Below are positions 9,891-18,050 of a stretch of DNA of 64,000 nucleotides, in pieces; positions within the stretch are counted from its first letter, which is position 1, and each line of letters starts with the position of its first letter. Location: contig CP070675.1 of assembly GCA_020352215.1 (NCBI GenBank), positions 4,742,098-4,806,097 on the forward strand, read 5' to 3'. The position numbers were made by a program, and so were the translations under genes. The notes under the pieces were generated by a model. That model did not search any database. It was not told the origin of the DNA and saw only the letters and a program-made list of their open reading frames with translations. The DNA comes from Phycisphaerales bacterium. Lineage in GTDB: Bacteria; Planctomycetota; Phycisphaerae; Sedimentisphaerales; Anaerobacaceae.

Positions 9891-9907
9891 CGATGATCCC
9901 CGGCCAC

Positions 9908-10058
9908 GTCATTGCGAGAAGCAGAGCGACGAAGCAATCCCACTCTTGGAGTGCCCTGAGCTTAGCGAAGGATCTAGGCCCAGGTCGCCACTGTCGCCAT
10001 CGGCCACCTCGTGACGCTGCGCGGATTACCGCGCGCCTTTGGCTGGCTCGCAATGACG
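9908..10058. repeat. Pair of inverted TCATTGCGAG-type repeats (left border)
   Basis: Two related 36-37 base units in convergent orientation: 9908-9943 starts GTCATTGCGAG and ends GAAGCAATCCC; 10022-10058 is the reverse type, ending GGCTCGCAATGACG. A similar pair lies at 33080-33166. The 251-base gap between the pseudouridine synthase and the next gene holds nothing else I recognise. Confidence 0.7.
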
Positions 10059-10141
10059 TGCGTAAGCAAGAATGCGGGGTGGGCGTACTGTGAACGGCTG
10101 TGCAATTTGCTGGCTGGCCGTCCCGACCGGCGTGTCCAGCC

Positions 10142-10573
10142 TCACTGGCCTTCTGCTTCTGCCAGGGCGGCTAAGAGTTTGCCGGCGGTTTCTTCGGATA
10201 GCTGTTGAGGTTCGCTCGTATCGGCTGGGGAGGGTCGGTTCACCGGACGTGGGCGTTCGCCGCCGGAGTACTGCATGCCGATTATGTCGAGGCAGGCCTT
10301 GCGGGCGGTCTCCTCTTTCTTGCAATCGGTGAGCTCGGTGAGCTTGGATGCAGCAACCGGGGCATAACGGGCGAGAATCAGCTCACTCTCGCGATAGGCG
10401 CTTGCGCTCCGCTCCTCGAGCAGCCGGATGAAACGTTCATCGGCCAGCCATTGGTGGTAGAGGTCTCTGCTGACGCCGTGCTTATCGAGAACCGCTCGCT
10501 CATCAAGCTCGCCGGCAAACAGGTCCTCTATCACGGCCGACTGGTGATTATCTTGGTTTCCTGTGTCAACCAT
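10142..10573 (-). CDS. Small-terminase-like HTH protein (phage)
   Basis: A 143-residue protein that looks like a phage small terminase or related DNA-recognition protein. Residues about 10-50 contain a helix-turn-helix of the type seen in phage packaging proteins (ERAVLDKHGVSRDLYHQWL). A charged helical segment follows, then a Pro/Ser-rich linker and a short helical tail. The start at 10573 is fixed by AGGAGG five bases upstream; an upstream ATG at 10636 lacks a ribosome site. There is no large terminase beside it; downstream is a repeat and then the host pseudouridine synthase gene. The assignment as TerS rests on the HTH and size and on its possible former position next to the portal gene (see findings). 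A transcriptional regulator is the main alternative. Confidence 0.5.
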   Translation of the reverse strand: MVDTGNQDNHQSAVIEDLFAGELDERAVLDKHGVSRDLYHQWLADERFIRLLEERSASAYRESELILARYAPVAASKLTELTDCKKEETARKACLDIIGMQYSGGERPRPVNRPSPADTSEPQQLSEETAGKLLAALAEAEGQ

Positions 10574-10672
10574 GGTACCTCCTACTTTCTTTGACGATCT
10601 GTTCACTGTGGTGTGTATGGGGCAGCGCTTGAGCACGGCCCCGACGAGCGCGGCCAGGGTACTCTCTCGTCA

Positions 10673-10710
10673 AATACTAAATTTCAATACTTTAGTATGA
10701 AATTAGTATT
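10673..10710. promoter_or_regulatory. Nested AT-rich palindrome upstream of the small-terminase-like gene
   Basis: The outer arms AATACTAAATTTCA (10673-10686) and TGAAATTAGTATT (10698-10710) are complementary with one bulged base; between them lies a second palindrome, ATACTTTAGTAT. It stands in otherwise GC-rich DNA about 100 bases upstream of the ATG at 10573. It could be an operator, a replication or partition site, or a transcript hairpin. Confidence 0.5.
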
Positions 10711-10818
10711 ACGAGGCGCGGCAGCCTCATAGGCACGTAGTTGTGGATGGCTCAGAGATGCGCCATTGCTGCGAAGGGCAAGTGATGTGTTGTCGCGGGT
10801 CGAAGCGGGGTGGGGGCC

Positions 10819-11220
10819 TTAGCCCTTCCAGAGCACGCCGAAGAACACTCCCTTTATGGCCTCGCCGTATGCGCCGCTGACGCTCAGACTCCAGTTGCCG
10901 CTACTGCCGAGCTTCACCTGAAGCCCCGATACGCCCGGCCACGGCTTGGCAGGTTCGCGCTGCTGCAAAGGCCATGTGCCGACGGACACGCCGTTGTGTT
11001 CTTCCTGCATCCACAATCCCGGCAGCCCAATATAGAAACCGCCCCATTGCAGCGGTACCGCCCGTATGTCCGCGTAGTTGGTGAGCCCCGAAGAGCCGTT
11101 ATCGGACTGCCACAAGTGGTTGCTGCTGTTGCCCAATGCCGCCACCGCCGCTGTGGCAAACAGTCCGAGGACGGCAATACTCAACGCTACCTTCGTCACG
11201 CTCTCTCTCAGACAGCTCAT
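10819..11220 (-). CDS. Small exported protein of unknown function
   Basis: A 133-residue protein I do not recognise. Residues 8-29 (ALSIAVLGLFATAAVAA) form a clear signal peptide. The mature part is short and rich in Gly, Ser and Trp and ends with SGAYGEAIKGVFFGVLWKG, which suggests a beta-rich or membrane-associated product. The start is well supported by GGAGG seven bases before ATG. The stop of an upstream reading frame overlaps the start (TGATG on the minus strand). It lies between the small-terminase-like gene and a beta-helix gene, in the phage-like region. Confidence 0.6.
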   Translation of the reverse strand: MSCLRESVTKVALSIAVLGLFATAAVAALGNSSNHLWQSDNGSSGLTNYADIRAVPLQWGGFYIGLPGLWMQEEHNGVSVGTWPLQQREPAKPWPGVSGLQVKLGSSGNWSLSVSGAYGEAIKGVFFGVLWKG

Positions 11221-11550
11221 TTGTCAACCTCCAGAGGCGCCCAGCCTGTTGCGGCCAAGCCGTGCGACCAAGCGGATTTGCTGATTGAGCATGGAATCAT
11301 ATTGGACCTACCTGCTGCTCTCTGTTCACTGGCCATATCGGCTGTTTCGAGGCGTCGATTAAGTTGCTCATCCAGTTCTGCACGGCCAATCAGGCGAAAA
11401 AGGGCCGAGAGCTGACGGCCCAAGCTGACGTGTGCCAGCGTGTTTCGCCATGCAAGCCAGGTAATCCATCGCGGCCAACGGCTTATTGCCTCGGCTTCTT
11501 GTATCAACCGTGGTGACTACTGCCTTCTTTTGTGAATTTGAGACTGTCAT
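11217..11550 (-). pseudogene. Possible frameshifted small gene
   Basis: Two overlapping frames look like halves of one small protein. The first runs from ATG 11550 (MTVSNSQKKAVVTT) to about 11425. The second continues from there with LGRQLSALFRLIGRAELDEQ and stops at 11217, coupled to the next gene. A run of G bases near 11425 would be the slip point. There is no good ribosome site and no family is recognised, so this may simply be chance open frames. Confidence 0.25.
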
Positions 11551-11752
11551 TTGCGTAAGGGTGGGTTCGTGGGTCCTCCCGCCGTAGAGGAATATCCGAA
11601 GTCCGATACCCATTTCAATATCGCCGGTCGGGGAGAGGGGCGAGGTTTCTACACACGGAACAAGGCGGATACGGCCACCCATCTGTCTGCATCTACCCTA
11701 CCCGCAGTAGGATATCGTTTTGGCATATTTCTCCGATGATCGGGGGTTTTTC

Positions 11753-11761
11753 TGCTATAAT
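11753..11761 (+). promoter_or_regulatory. Extended -10 promoter of the beta-helix protein gene
   Basis: TGCTATAAT at 11753-11761 is a perfect extended -10. No good -35 is seen at the normal distance. It lies 52 bases upstream of the chosen ATG at 11813. Confidence 0.5.
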
Positions 11762-11812
11762 ATGGGGGTACGCATTCGATGGGCTATCTTGAGTTCTATG
11801 GAGGAGTTTTTC

Positions 11813-14218
11813 ATGAAGCTCGCTGACGTCAAGCTTATACTGATTTGTCTCCTGTGGCTGGTGCTCGTTCACAGTAGCACCTGGGCGATGACGATACAGC
11901 TCGGATCCGGAGCAAGCGAATTCATCGCTCCGGGTGATACCTGGGCATTCTTCCGTGGCGTCGAGCCCCCGAGCGTCCCGGCTGACGCATGGAAAGACAC
12001 CGACTTCAACGATTCGCACTGGGAGACGGGAGACAGTGGCTTTGGCTATGGGGATGGCGACGATGCCACGGCTCTCGACGATATGCGAGGCGAATATGTA
12101 ACGGTGTACATCCGAACGGAATTTTCGGTTTCGTCACTGTCCGGCGACGAAGTCGTGCAACTCGTGATCGACTACGACGATGGGTTCATTGCGTACCTGA
12201 ACGGCCATGAAGTGGCGCGACGGCACATGCCTGATGGGCCTGCCAACCACGAGACAAGGGCCTCGTCTCACGAGGCCGGGACGCCCGAAACGATCGCCCT
12301 GGGAGTTGCCGGTGACCTGCTGAATGAAGGAAGTAATCTTCTCGCCATAGAGGGCCATAATACGTCAGCGGGCAGCAGCGATTTTTCACTCATACCGGCC
12401 CTGAGAACTGCCTCGGACACAGTTCGAAACGGCGACAAATATATCGTCCAGACACAAACGCTGAGGTTAAGGGGTACGACCGACGCCCCCGAGGCGGTAT
12501 CTGTAACTATCGATGGAACGCTCGCCGACTTTGACCTTGCCGACGGCACATGGTCCGGTGACGTCTCGCTCACGGCCGGGTTGAATACGATAAACGCCGA
12601 AGCACTCGATGCAGAAGCCCATCCTGTTGATTCGGGGTCCATAGACATCGTCTACGTTTCACCGGCGAACCTGACCGCCGGAGAGCTGACGGAGGATACC
12701 ACGTGGTCCGGAGCGGTGATTCTCGAAGACGACGTCATCGTTCCGGCGGGCATAGTTCTGACTATTGAGCCCAGCACGTTCGTTTTGGCCAATGATACGG
12801 TGGCACTAACCGTATACGGACAGCTCCTTGCGGATGGGACCAAGGCCGAGCCGATTCGCTTCACGCACTATGGTGACGGCACCAGGTGGAAGCAAATCAT
12901 GTTCATCCAGGCCGAAGACAGCCGCCTCGAGCACTGCTTCATCGAGTATGCCGACTGTGAAGGTGACCACAAGGACTACTACGACAACGACTGTGACCCC
13001 GAAACGCCTCTGCCATCGAGAACATATTTCCAGGCGGTGGTCGCCCTGGCGTGTCACGTTGATATCGAGGGGTGTGTCTTTCAGAACCTCCCCGACGACG
13101 GTTCCGGTGGCGAGGGCGATGCCATAGCCATCATATCAGATGATCCGGATCACCCCGGCGATGCCACAGCAAAGATCTCAGACTGTCGGTTCCTCTCCAT
13201 CGGACAGGGCGTGCACACCAGGTACTCCTACGTGCTGGTCGAGAACTGCTTCTTTACGGATCACCATGGTGACAATGACGACGTCGACTTGTACGGAGAG
13301 AGCACGCCACCGCCGCTCATCCGAAACAACCTTTTCTTGAACCCTGACCACGACGACATGATAAACCCCACAAGATGCTCGGCGGTAATCATCGGAAACG
13401 TGATCGCCGGATGCGACGATCACGGTGTGGTTCTGCGAGACAAATGTTCTCCGGTCTTGATCAACAATCTGATCTACGACTGTAGTAGCGCAGGGATCGC
13501 GGTGCAAAACCAGTGTGATGCAATCCTGGTGAACAATACGATTGCCAATTGCGGGCGGGGCATCAGGTTTTTCGACCACACAGGCAGGTGGGGCCCACCT
13601 TATTGCCTCCTTCCCGGTAGTGGCAAGGCCACGGTTATCAACTGCATTATATGGGACTGTCCGACGTCAATGCTACTGACCGACAGCCCGTATGAGGGAG
13701 ATCGGGGCTCTCACGTGACAGTTGCTTATTCCAACATCGAGGGTGGCCAGAGCAGCATGTCGGTGTCCGCAGCATCCACCGTCACCTGGGCCGAGGGGAA
13801 CATCAATGCCGATCCTCTATTCGCTGACCCGAGCAACGGTGACTATCACCTGAAATCTCAAGCCGGGCGGTGGGACCCGACTGCGCGGAGCTGGGTTGCC
13901 GATGATGTCACCAGTCCATGCATCGATACAGGCGATCCAGAAGAGGATTGGACTTCAGAATTATGGCCGCACGGCAAACGCATAAACATGGGCGTGTACG
14001 GCGGGACACCCCAGGCAAGTATGTCTCTGTCGAACTTGGGAAACAAGGCGGACAGTGACAACGATGGCAATGTAGACGCGCGCGACCTGCTAATGCTTGC
14101 AGAGGCGTGGCTACTTCAGGACGTGCTCCTGGCTGAGGATATCGACCGCAGCGGCTCAGTCGACGCCACCGATCTGGCCGTTTTGGCTACCCAGTGGCTG
14201 CACGCCGAGACACCTTGA
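11813..14218 (+). CDS. Secreted jelly-roll / parallel beta-helix protein with dockerin-like C-terminus
   Basis: An exported protein of about 801 residues. The start ATG 11813 has AGGAG eight bases upstream and begins a signal peptide (LILICLLWLVLVHSS). Residues about 25-200 form a beta-sandwich of the type found in planctomycete secreted proteins (WKDTDFNDSHWETG, YIRTEF, VIDYDDGFIAYLNG). After an Ig-like linker, residues about 300-720 form a right-handed parallel beta-helix, with repeated short strands such as VLVENCFF, VIIGNVIAG, VLINNLIYD and ILVNNTIAN. The C-terminus carries two dockerin-like Ca-binding repeats (DSDNDGNVDARDLL and DIDRSGSVDATDLA). The beta-helix suggests polysaccharide binding or lyase activity, but no catalytic residues can be assigned. 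It may be host cargo within the phage-like segment. Confidence 0.85.
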   Translation: MKLADVKLILICLLWLVLVHSSTWAMTIQLGSGASEFIAPGDTWAFFRGVEPPSVPADAWKDTDFNDSHWETGDSGFGYGDGDDATALDDMRGEYVTVYIRTEFSVSSLSGDEVVQLVIDYDDGFIAYLNGHEVARRHMPDGPANHETRASSHEAGTPETIALGVAGDLLNEGSNLLAIEGHNTSAGSSDFSLIPALRTASDTVRNGDKYIVQTQTLRLRGTTDAPEAVSVTIDGTLADFDLADGTWSGDVSLTAGLNTINAEALDAEAHPVDSGSIDIVYVSPANLTAGELTEDTTWSGAVILEDDVIVPAGIVLTIEPSTFVLANDTVALTVYGQLLADGTKAEPIRFTHYGDGTRWKQIMFIQAEDSRLEHCFIEYADCEGDHKDYYDNDCDPETPLPSRTYFQAVVALACHVDIEGCVFQNLPDDGSGGEGDAIAIISDDPDHPGDATAKISDCRFLSIGQGVHTRYSYVLVENCFFTDHHGDNDDVDLYGESTPPPLIRNNLFLNPDHDDMINPTRCSAVIIGNVIAGCDDHGVVLRDKCSPVLINNLIYDCSSAGIAVQNQCDAILVNNTIANCGRGIRFFDHTGRWGPPYCLLPGSGKATVINCIIWDCPTSMLLTDSPYEGDRGSHVTVAYSNIEGGQSSMSVSAASTVTWAEGNINADPLFADPSNGDYHLKSQAGRWDPTARSWVADDVTSPCIDTGDPEEDWTSELWPHGKRINMGVYGGTPQASMSLSNLGNKADSDNDGNVDARDLLMLAEAWLLQDVLLAEDIDRSGSVDATDLAVLATQWLHAETP

Positions 14219-14361
14219 TCCTGCTCTTTTCCAATGGCAGCAGCGATTCGGCCACGCCCTCGACAAGCTCGGTCGGGCAGCTGAACTTGACGCCGCCGCA
14301 CGAGCGCAGTATGACTCAGACAGCATGTTGGGATTCCGAACGATCTGGCAGGTGACTCGCA

Positions 14362-14817
14362 ATGCAAAGCAAGATGCGAAGCCGGGTGTTGATCTGGACG
14401 GCAGTAGTCAGCACGGCCATCCTGGTGCTAACACCTGTTTGCGTTCCCGTCCTCGGCTTCTGGAGAACCCGTGGGTCGTTGGACGGATTTCTGGCTGAGG
14501 CTGAGGGCAGAGGCTTCTTCTTTTTCTACCTTACTTTCGCCTATGCTATTCATGTACCCGTTGCAGCGTTTGTTTGGCTGTTCGTCCATGCTGCTCGCAA
14601 GCGGACTCTGCAGACAGTCCTATTCATGTACCTGGTAATACTGACGGGCATGGGCGTCAGCGCCATATATGTCTACAGCTGGTTTAGAAGCAGAAGTTTC
14701 CCGTTGGTCAGACACGTGCCCGCTCTTCTCTACGTGTTTGTCGTGCTGCCTCTGTTGTCGTATAGCTTGGTCAGTTCGTTTAGAACTTCCCGGAACAAGT
14801 ACCGTCTTGCCAGGTGA
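14362..14817 (+). CDS. Four-helix membrane protein, tandem paralog 1
   Basis: A 151-residue integral membrane protein of unknown function. Four hydrophobic segments are visible: about 9-32, 52-73, 85-105 and 118-138. Conserved points shared with the next gene include VCVP, WRT-GSLDG, the FVHAARK loop, LVRHVPA and YVFVVLPLLSYSL, and a basic C-terminus (RTSRNK). The start is preceded by AGGTGACTCGCA, almost the same as before the second copy. It sits six bases before copy 2, so the two are probably one transcript. No family recognised. Confidence 0.65.
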   Translation: MQSKMRSRVLIWTAVVSTAILVLTPVCVPVLGFWRTRGSLDGFLAEAEGRGFFFFYLTFAYAIHVPVAAFVWLFVHAARKRTLQTVLFMYLVILTGMGVSAIYVYSWFRSRSFPLVRHVPALLYVFVVLPLLSYSLVSSFRTSRNKYRLAR

Positions 14818-14823
14818 CTCGTA

Positions 14824-15255
14824 ATGGAGAGCAAGATACGAAGCCAGGTGCTGATCTGCACGGGAGTAGTCACCACGGCCGTATTGCTCCTAATACCGAT
14901 CTGCGTCCCCGCTTTCGGCTGGTGGAGAACTCATGGGTCGCTGGATGGATCCCTGGCTGAACCCGAGGAAAGAGGGTTCTACCTCCTCTACCTTGTTTTC
15001 ACCTACGGTATTCACCTGCCTCTCGTGGCCTCTGTATGGCTGTTCGTCCATACTGCGAGAAGGTGTGCATTGCGGACCGCGATATTCATGTACTTGGTAA
15101 CACTCTCGGGCATGGCCCTCAGCGCGTACTACTTCAGAAGTTCTCTTGGCTACCCATTGGTCAGATACATTCCTGCCTTCTCTTACGTGTTTGTCGTGCT
15201 GCCTCTGCTGTCGTATAGCCTGGTCACTTCGGTCAGAACTTCTCGGAATAAGTAG
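14824..15255 (+). CDS. Four-helix membrane protein, tandem paralog 2
   Basis: A 143-residue membrane protein homologous to the preceding gene over its full length: MxSKxRSxVLIxT at the start, GSLDGxLAExExRGF in the first loop, VWLFVHxAR after the second helix, and YVFVVLPLLSYSLVxSxRTSRNK at the end. The preceding bases AGGTGACTCGTA match those before copy 1, so the duplicated unit included the ribosome site. The two have diverged considerably, so the duplication is not recent. Confidence 0.65.
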   Translation: MESKIRSQVLICTGVVTTAVLLLIPICVPAFGWWRTHGSLDGSLAEPEERGFYLLYLVFTYGIHLPLVASVWLFVHTARRCALRTAIFMYLVTLSGMALSAYYFRSSLGYPLVRYIPAFSYVFVVLPLLSYSLVTSVRTSRNK

Positions 15256-15355
15256 TGTCTGGTTGGGTACTATCTCGAATCGGCGGGTGGCCTGGCGTGG
15301 CGGATGCGGCAAGAAAAGGCCGAAACTGTATTAACTTGTCAAAGAGTGTAGTTGA

Positions 15356-15964
15356 TCAAGGTTGTGTCTCCTTCCTGATTTCCGGTGTGGCCTTTGAATT
15401 GACTGCGGGTCTCGGGCGGCGCAGGCCCTCCAGCACAGCGGCCCGGCGGGACTCGAATTGCTCCAGTGTCAAGAGCCGGTAGTCCCGCACTTTGGGCCGG
15501 CCGAAGGTCGCCTTGAAGTGCTCGATAACAGCAATGTCCTTCCTCGTTCTATCTTTGAGCGTCGCCCGAGCCTGCCCCCCGGCAGGCAAAGGCGGAGGCG
15601 ACGCGATAGTCCTTCTATTGTTCTCTGTTATAGTATTTGTATTAGTAGCTGCGCGCCCGTGCGCAAGTGGATCCACAGATTTGTGCAAGTCCGCTCCGCG
15701 TTCCTGCGCAGGACCTTGCGCATTTCTGAGCACCTCTCCGGCCCAGATAGTGCAATAGTAACCTCTTGGATTTGCCACGTGTGTGTAATCCTTTAACCGC
15801 CCTAACCACAGGCGTATCATTGGCACCGAGACCATAAGGGTCTCTGCCAGGATCTGGTTGCTCTGCCAGCAGCCCCTTTCGCGGAAGCTGCGCATGTGAC
15901 CGAGTAGCACCTTCTCCTCCAGGCCAAGCTGAGAGATCTTCAGAATGTGGCGGGGAATCTTCAC
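15356..15964 (-). CDS. Winged-HTH DNA-binding protein closing the phage-like cassette
   Basis: A 202-residue protein. Residues about 8-60 form a winged helix-turn-helix like those of phage and plasmid replication-initiation or lead proteins (LGLEEKVLLGHMRSF, then NQILAETLMVSVPMIRLWLGRL). Residues about 75-130 are a low-complexity linker rich in Pro, Thr and Asn, and the C-terminal 65 residues are charged and helical. It starts 22 bases after the ParB-like gene stop and is the last gene of the five-gene minus-strand cassette. A role in replication start or in recruiting a partner to DNA is inference; no enzymatic motif is present. Confidence 0.6.
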   Translation of the reverse strand: MKIPRHILKISQLGLEEKVLLGHMRSFRERGCWQSNQILAETLMVSVPMIRLWLGRLKDYTHVANPRGYYCTIWAGEVLRNAQGPAQERGADLHKSVDPLAHGRAATNTNTITENNRRTIASPPPLPAGGQARATLKDRTRKDIAVIEHFKATFGRPKVRDYRLLTLEQFESRRAAVLEGLRRPRPAVNSKATPEIRKETQP

Positions 15965-15986
15965 CTAGGGTTCCCGCTGGGTTTTC

Positions 15987-16616
15987 TTAGCCTTCATGCT
16001 CGTGGGTGCCAAGATAATGCTGGGCGACATCGGTCAGGGCCGCTGCTTTTATCGCGGCCTTTGTTCTCTCACTTCGCTTGCGCTGTGCCCGTGACAGGGC
16101 CTTGTCGATCGTCCGCTTCTGTCTGCTATTGAGAAAGAACACGAGCGGCATCGCGAAGGTCTTTGCATCGATTCTTGCCGGTGCAGTGGGCAGTCTGAAC
16201 TTTGCGAGGCGCTCGATCTGTCTCGGTGTCTGCGGCAAGAGCTTAGCAAGCTCTCTACTTCGCATTCTGGCGTTGAGCTTCTTGAGCAGCGCCAGCTTCT
16301 TGTCAAGCACATCCGAGCCGGTCAGGCGATTTAGCGTCGCGAGCAATATGTCCACCTGCTCGTCGTCGACGTCCCAGACGACTGCATCTGCGGTTTTGTA
16401 GCCGAGCTCCCGCAAGGCCTTGCACCGATGGTGACCGCTGATGATTTGAAAGTATCCCTTCTCTTTCGGGCAGGGCCTGACGACGAGTGGCTCGTAACGG
16501 CCGGTCCGCTCGATGTTGCGAACGAGCTTACCGAACGTGCTCCTGCTCATGCGGTTCGGGTTGTCCGGATGCGGCACGAGCTTATCCAACGCAATTGACT
16601 GAACTTTGTTCGGCAT
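15987..16616 (-). CDS. ParB/Srx-fold domain protein (ParB-like)
   Basis: A 209-residue protein. Residues about 8-95 form a ParB N-terminal domain: IALDKLVPHPDNPNRMS, then RYEPLVVRPC and the signature SGHHRCKALRELGY, which corresponds to the CTP-binding GxxRxxA motif of ParB. Residues about 100-150 look like a ParB-type HTH (SRELAKLLPQTPRQIERL). The last 45 residues are very basic. There is no ParA beside it, which argues against plain plasmid partition. Phages use orphan ParB-like proteins as regulators, nucleases or parts of DNA-modification loci. It overlaps the end of the GNAT gene by 35 bases, so expression is coupled. Confidence 0.8.
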   Translation of the reverse strand: MPNKVQSIALDKLVPHPDNPNRMSRSTFGKLVRNIERTGRYEPLVVRPCPKEKGYFQIISGHHRCKALRELGYKTADAVVWDVDDEQVDILLATLNRLTGSDVLDKKLALLKKLNARMRSRELAKLLPQTPRQIERLAKFRLPTAPARIDAKTFAMPLVFFLNSRQKRTIDKALSRAQRKRSERTKAAIKAAALTDVAQHYLGTHEHEG

Positions 16617-17364
16617 TGTCTTTGACCCTCCAAACTCGGTGCTTTGGGTTGAACCAGATGTAATAGATGGGCCGACAAGTCAGCTTCGTCAGAACATACC
16701 TTGTTCTGTCGGCGCCGGCCGGCATGTCGCGCCGTCTGCCGTAGCTCTGTACGAAAGACTCGATCTGGCGCTCGATGAATTCTGCTTTGCTGGCTGAAAG
16801 TCTGTTCACTTTACGCTGCACAAGTTTGGGATCTATGAGCTGACTCTCTTCGATCCCCACTGCGCTGAAGGCCTCGATGAGCGTCGCACAGCGCTCCGGG
16901 CTCTTCGCGGGGTAGGCCTTCATCCCGGCCTTCTCAAGAAACGGATTGACCATCCCCATCACCGCCATTGCCTCGACGATAGGGACATCGAGTTTAGGCA
17001 TGGTCTCACGGACAAGCTTGCTTGCCAACCCCAGCCCTCTGAATCTGGGCTCGATGATCACCCTGCTAATGCAGCGAACGTGGCGGTTGAGCAATGCTAA
17101 TCGCGTTCTCCTGTCAAAACCGGCAAAGATGTTGTCGGTGGCGACGTTGCGGAGTTGCACGAACGGGCTGGGCAGCGTATACATGACGACACCTGCTACA
17201 CTCGGGCGCGTTGCAGAGGCCCAGGCCGGGCTGGACTTTATGGCATAGATCGCTGTGATGCCCGTCGGCCGACCCTCACGGTAATGATAATGCGCCAACT
17301 GCTCGTAGTCAGTGACGGTGCCCGCGACGATCCTTAGCTTCTTGATTACACTGCACGCTTTCAC
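16582..17364 (-). CDS. GNAT-family acetyltransferase, partner of the ABC ATPase (split COG2401-like)
   Basis: A 260-residue protein with a GNAT fold. The start is taken as GTG 17364, with GAGAGG about seven bases upstream and 11 bases after the ATPase stop. Longer starts run backwards into the ATPase gene. Acetyl-CoA-binding motif A is ISRVIIEPRFRGLGLASKLV. Upstream lies an unusual YEQLAHYHYREGRPTG segment, and a C-terminal extension of about 90 residues is basic. COG2401 is described as an ABC-type ATPase fused to a predicted acetyltransferase; here the two halves are separate adjacent genes. The substrate is unknown. Phage Mom-type DNA base modifiers also have a GNAT-like fold, but I cannot show that this is one. 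Confidence 0.75.
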   Translation of the reverse strand: MKACSVIKKLRIVAGTVTDYEQLAHYHYREGRPTGITAIYAIKSSPAWASATRPSVAGVVMYTLPSPFVQLRNVATDNIFAGFDRRTRLALLNRHVRCISRVIIEPRFRGLGLASKLVRETMPKLDVPIVEAMAVMGMVNPFLEKAGMKAYPAKSPERCATLIEAFSAVGIEESQLIDPKLVQRKVNRLSASKAEFIERQIESFVQSYGRRRDMPAGADRTRYVLTKLTCRPIYYIWFNPKHRVWRVKDNAEQSSVNCVG

Positions 17365-17374
17365 TTCTGGCCTC

Positions 17375-18043
17375 TCACTTCTGAGTTGTGAACTCGCATC
17401 TGCCTGATCGCTTATATATGACATCCGCAGGGCCCGATAGATGCTTGACGACGAGAACATCCGGGGCCAGATCGAGCAAGATATCATCGTGGCTCGAGGC
17501 CAGCACAAATGTGGTGCCGCTTTGCTTTGCGAACGTGTGCAGACGGTGTGAAATGACGGCAGCGGTAACACGATCCAGCTCAGAGCAGAATTCGTCGGCG
17601 AAGATGAACCTTGCTGACCTCGTCAACGCCTTGGCCAGGCGGAATCGATACTTCTCTCCGTCACTGAGGTTAGCCGGCTGATTGAGATAGCAGAAGCAAT
17701 CGTTCAGCCCTGCGATGCTGAGCATCTTGAGGCCGGCCAGCAGCTCGCCCTTAATGCAGTCAATCACGGTCCTGTCACTCGGTAGGCTGATTCGCGCAAG
17801 GTTGACACTCTGCGAAGCCGGCACCGCGTTTTCCAGCTCTCTCAACAGCACACTTTTGCCTGCTCCGGATGGGCCTGTGATGTAGACGATGTCACCGTCG
17901 TTGATGTGCAACTGCATCGTGTGTCTGACGGACCTCCCAGTGAGCCGCTCCAATGTCAAGCCAAACATTCGGCATAGTTGTGTCACCTTATCAGTGACGT
18001 CACCTTGCCACCTGAAGCCCCTTGAAACACTGTACGTCGCCAT
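17375..18043 (-). CDS. Soluble ABC-type ATPase of the phage-like cassette
   Basis: A 222-residue ATPase. Walker A GPSGAGKSVLL (about residue 58), signature NLSDGEKYRFRLAKAL (about 128), Walker B FIFADEFCSELD (about 148) and the H-loop ASSHDD (about 182) are all present, so it should hydrolyse ATP. There is no transmembrane segment and no permease nearby, so it is not a transporter subunit. It lies seven bases after the HTH gene and 11 bases before the GNAT gene. As the ATPase half of a split COG2401-like pair it may remodel a nucleic acid or protein for its partner; that role is inference. Confidence 0.82.
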   Translation of the reverse strand: MATYSVSRGFRWQGDVTDKVTQLCRMFGLTLERLTGRSVRHTMQLHINDGDIVYITGPSGAGKSVLLRELENAVPASQSVNLARISLPSDRTVIDCIKGELLAGLKMLSIAGLNDCFCYLNQPANLSDGEKYRFRLAKALTRSARFIFADEFCSELDRVTAAVISHRLHTFAKQSGTTFVLASSHDDILLDLAPDVLVVKHLSGPADVIYKRSGRCEFTTQK

Positions 18044-18050
18044 TCGCCTC

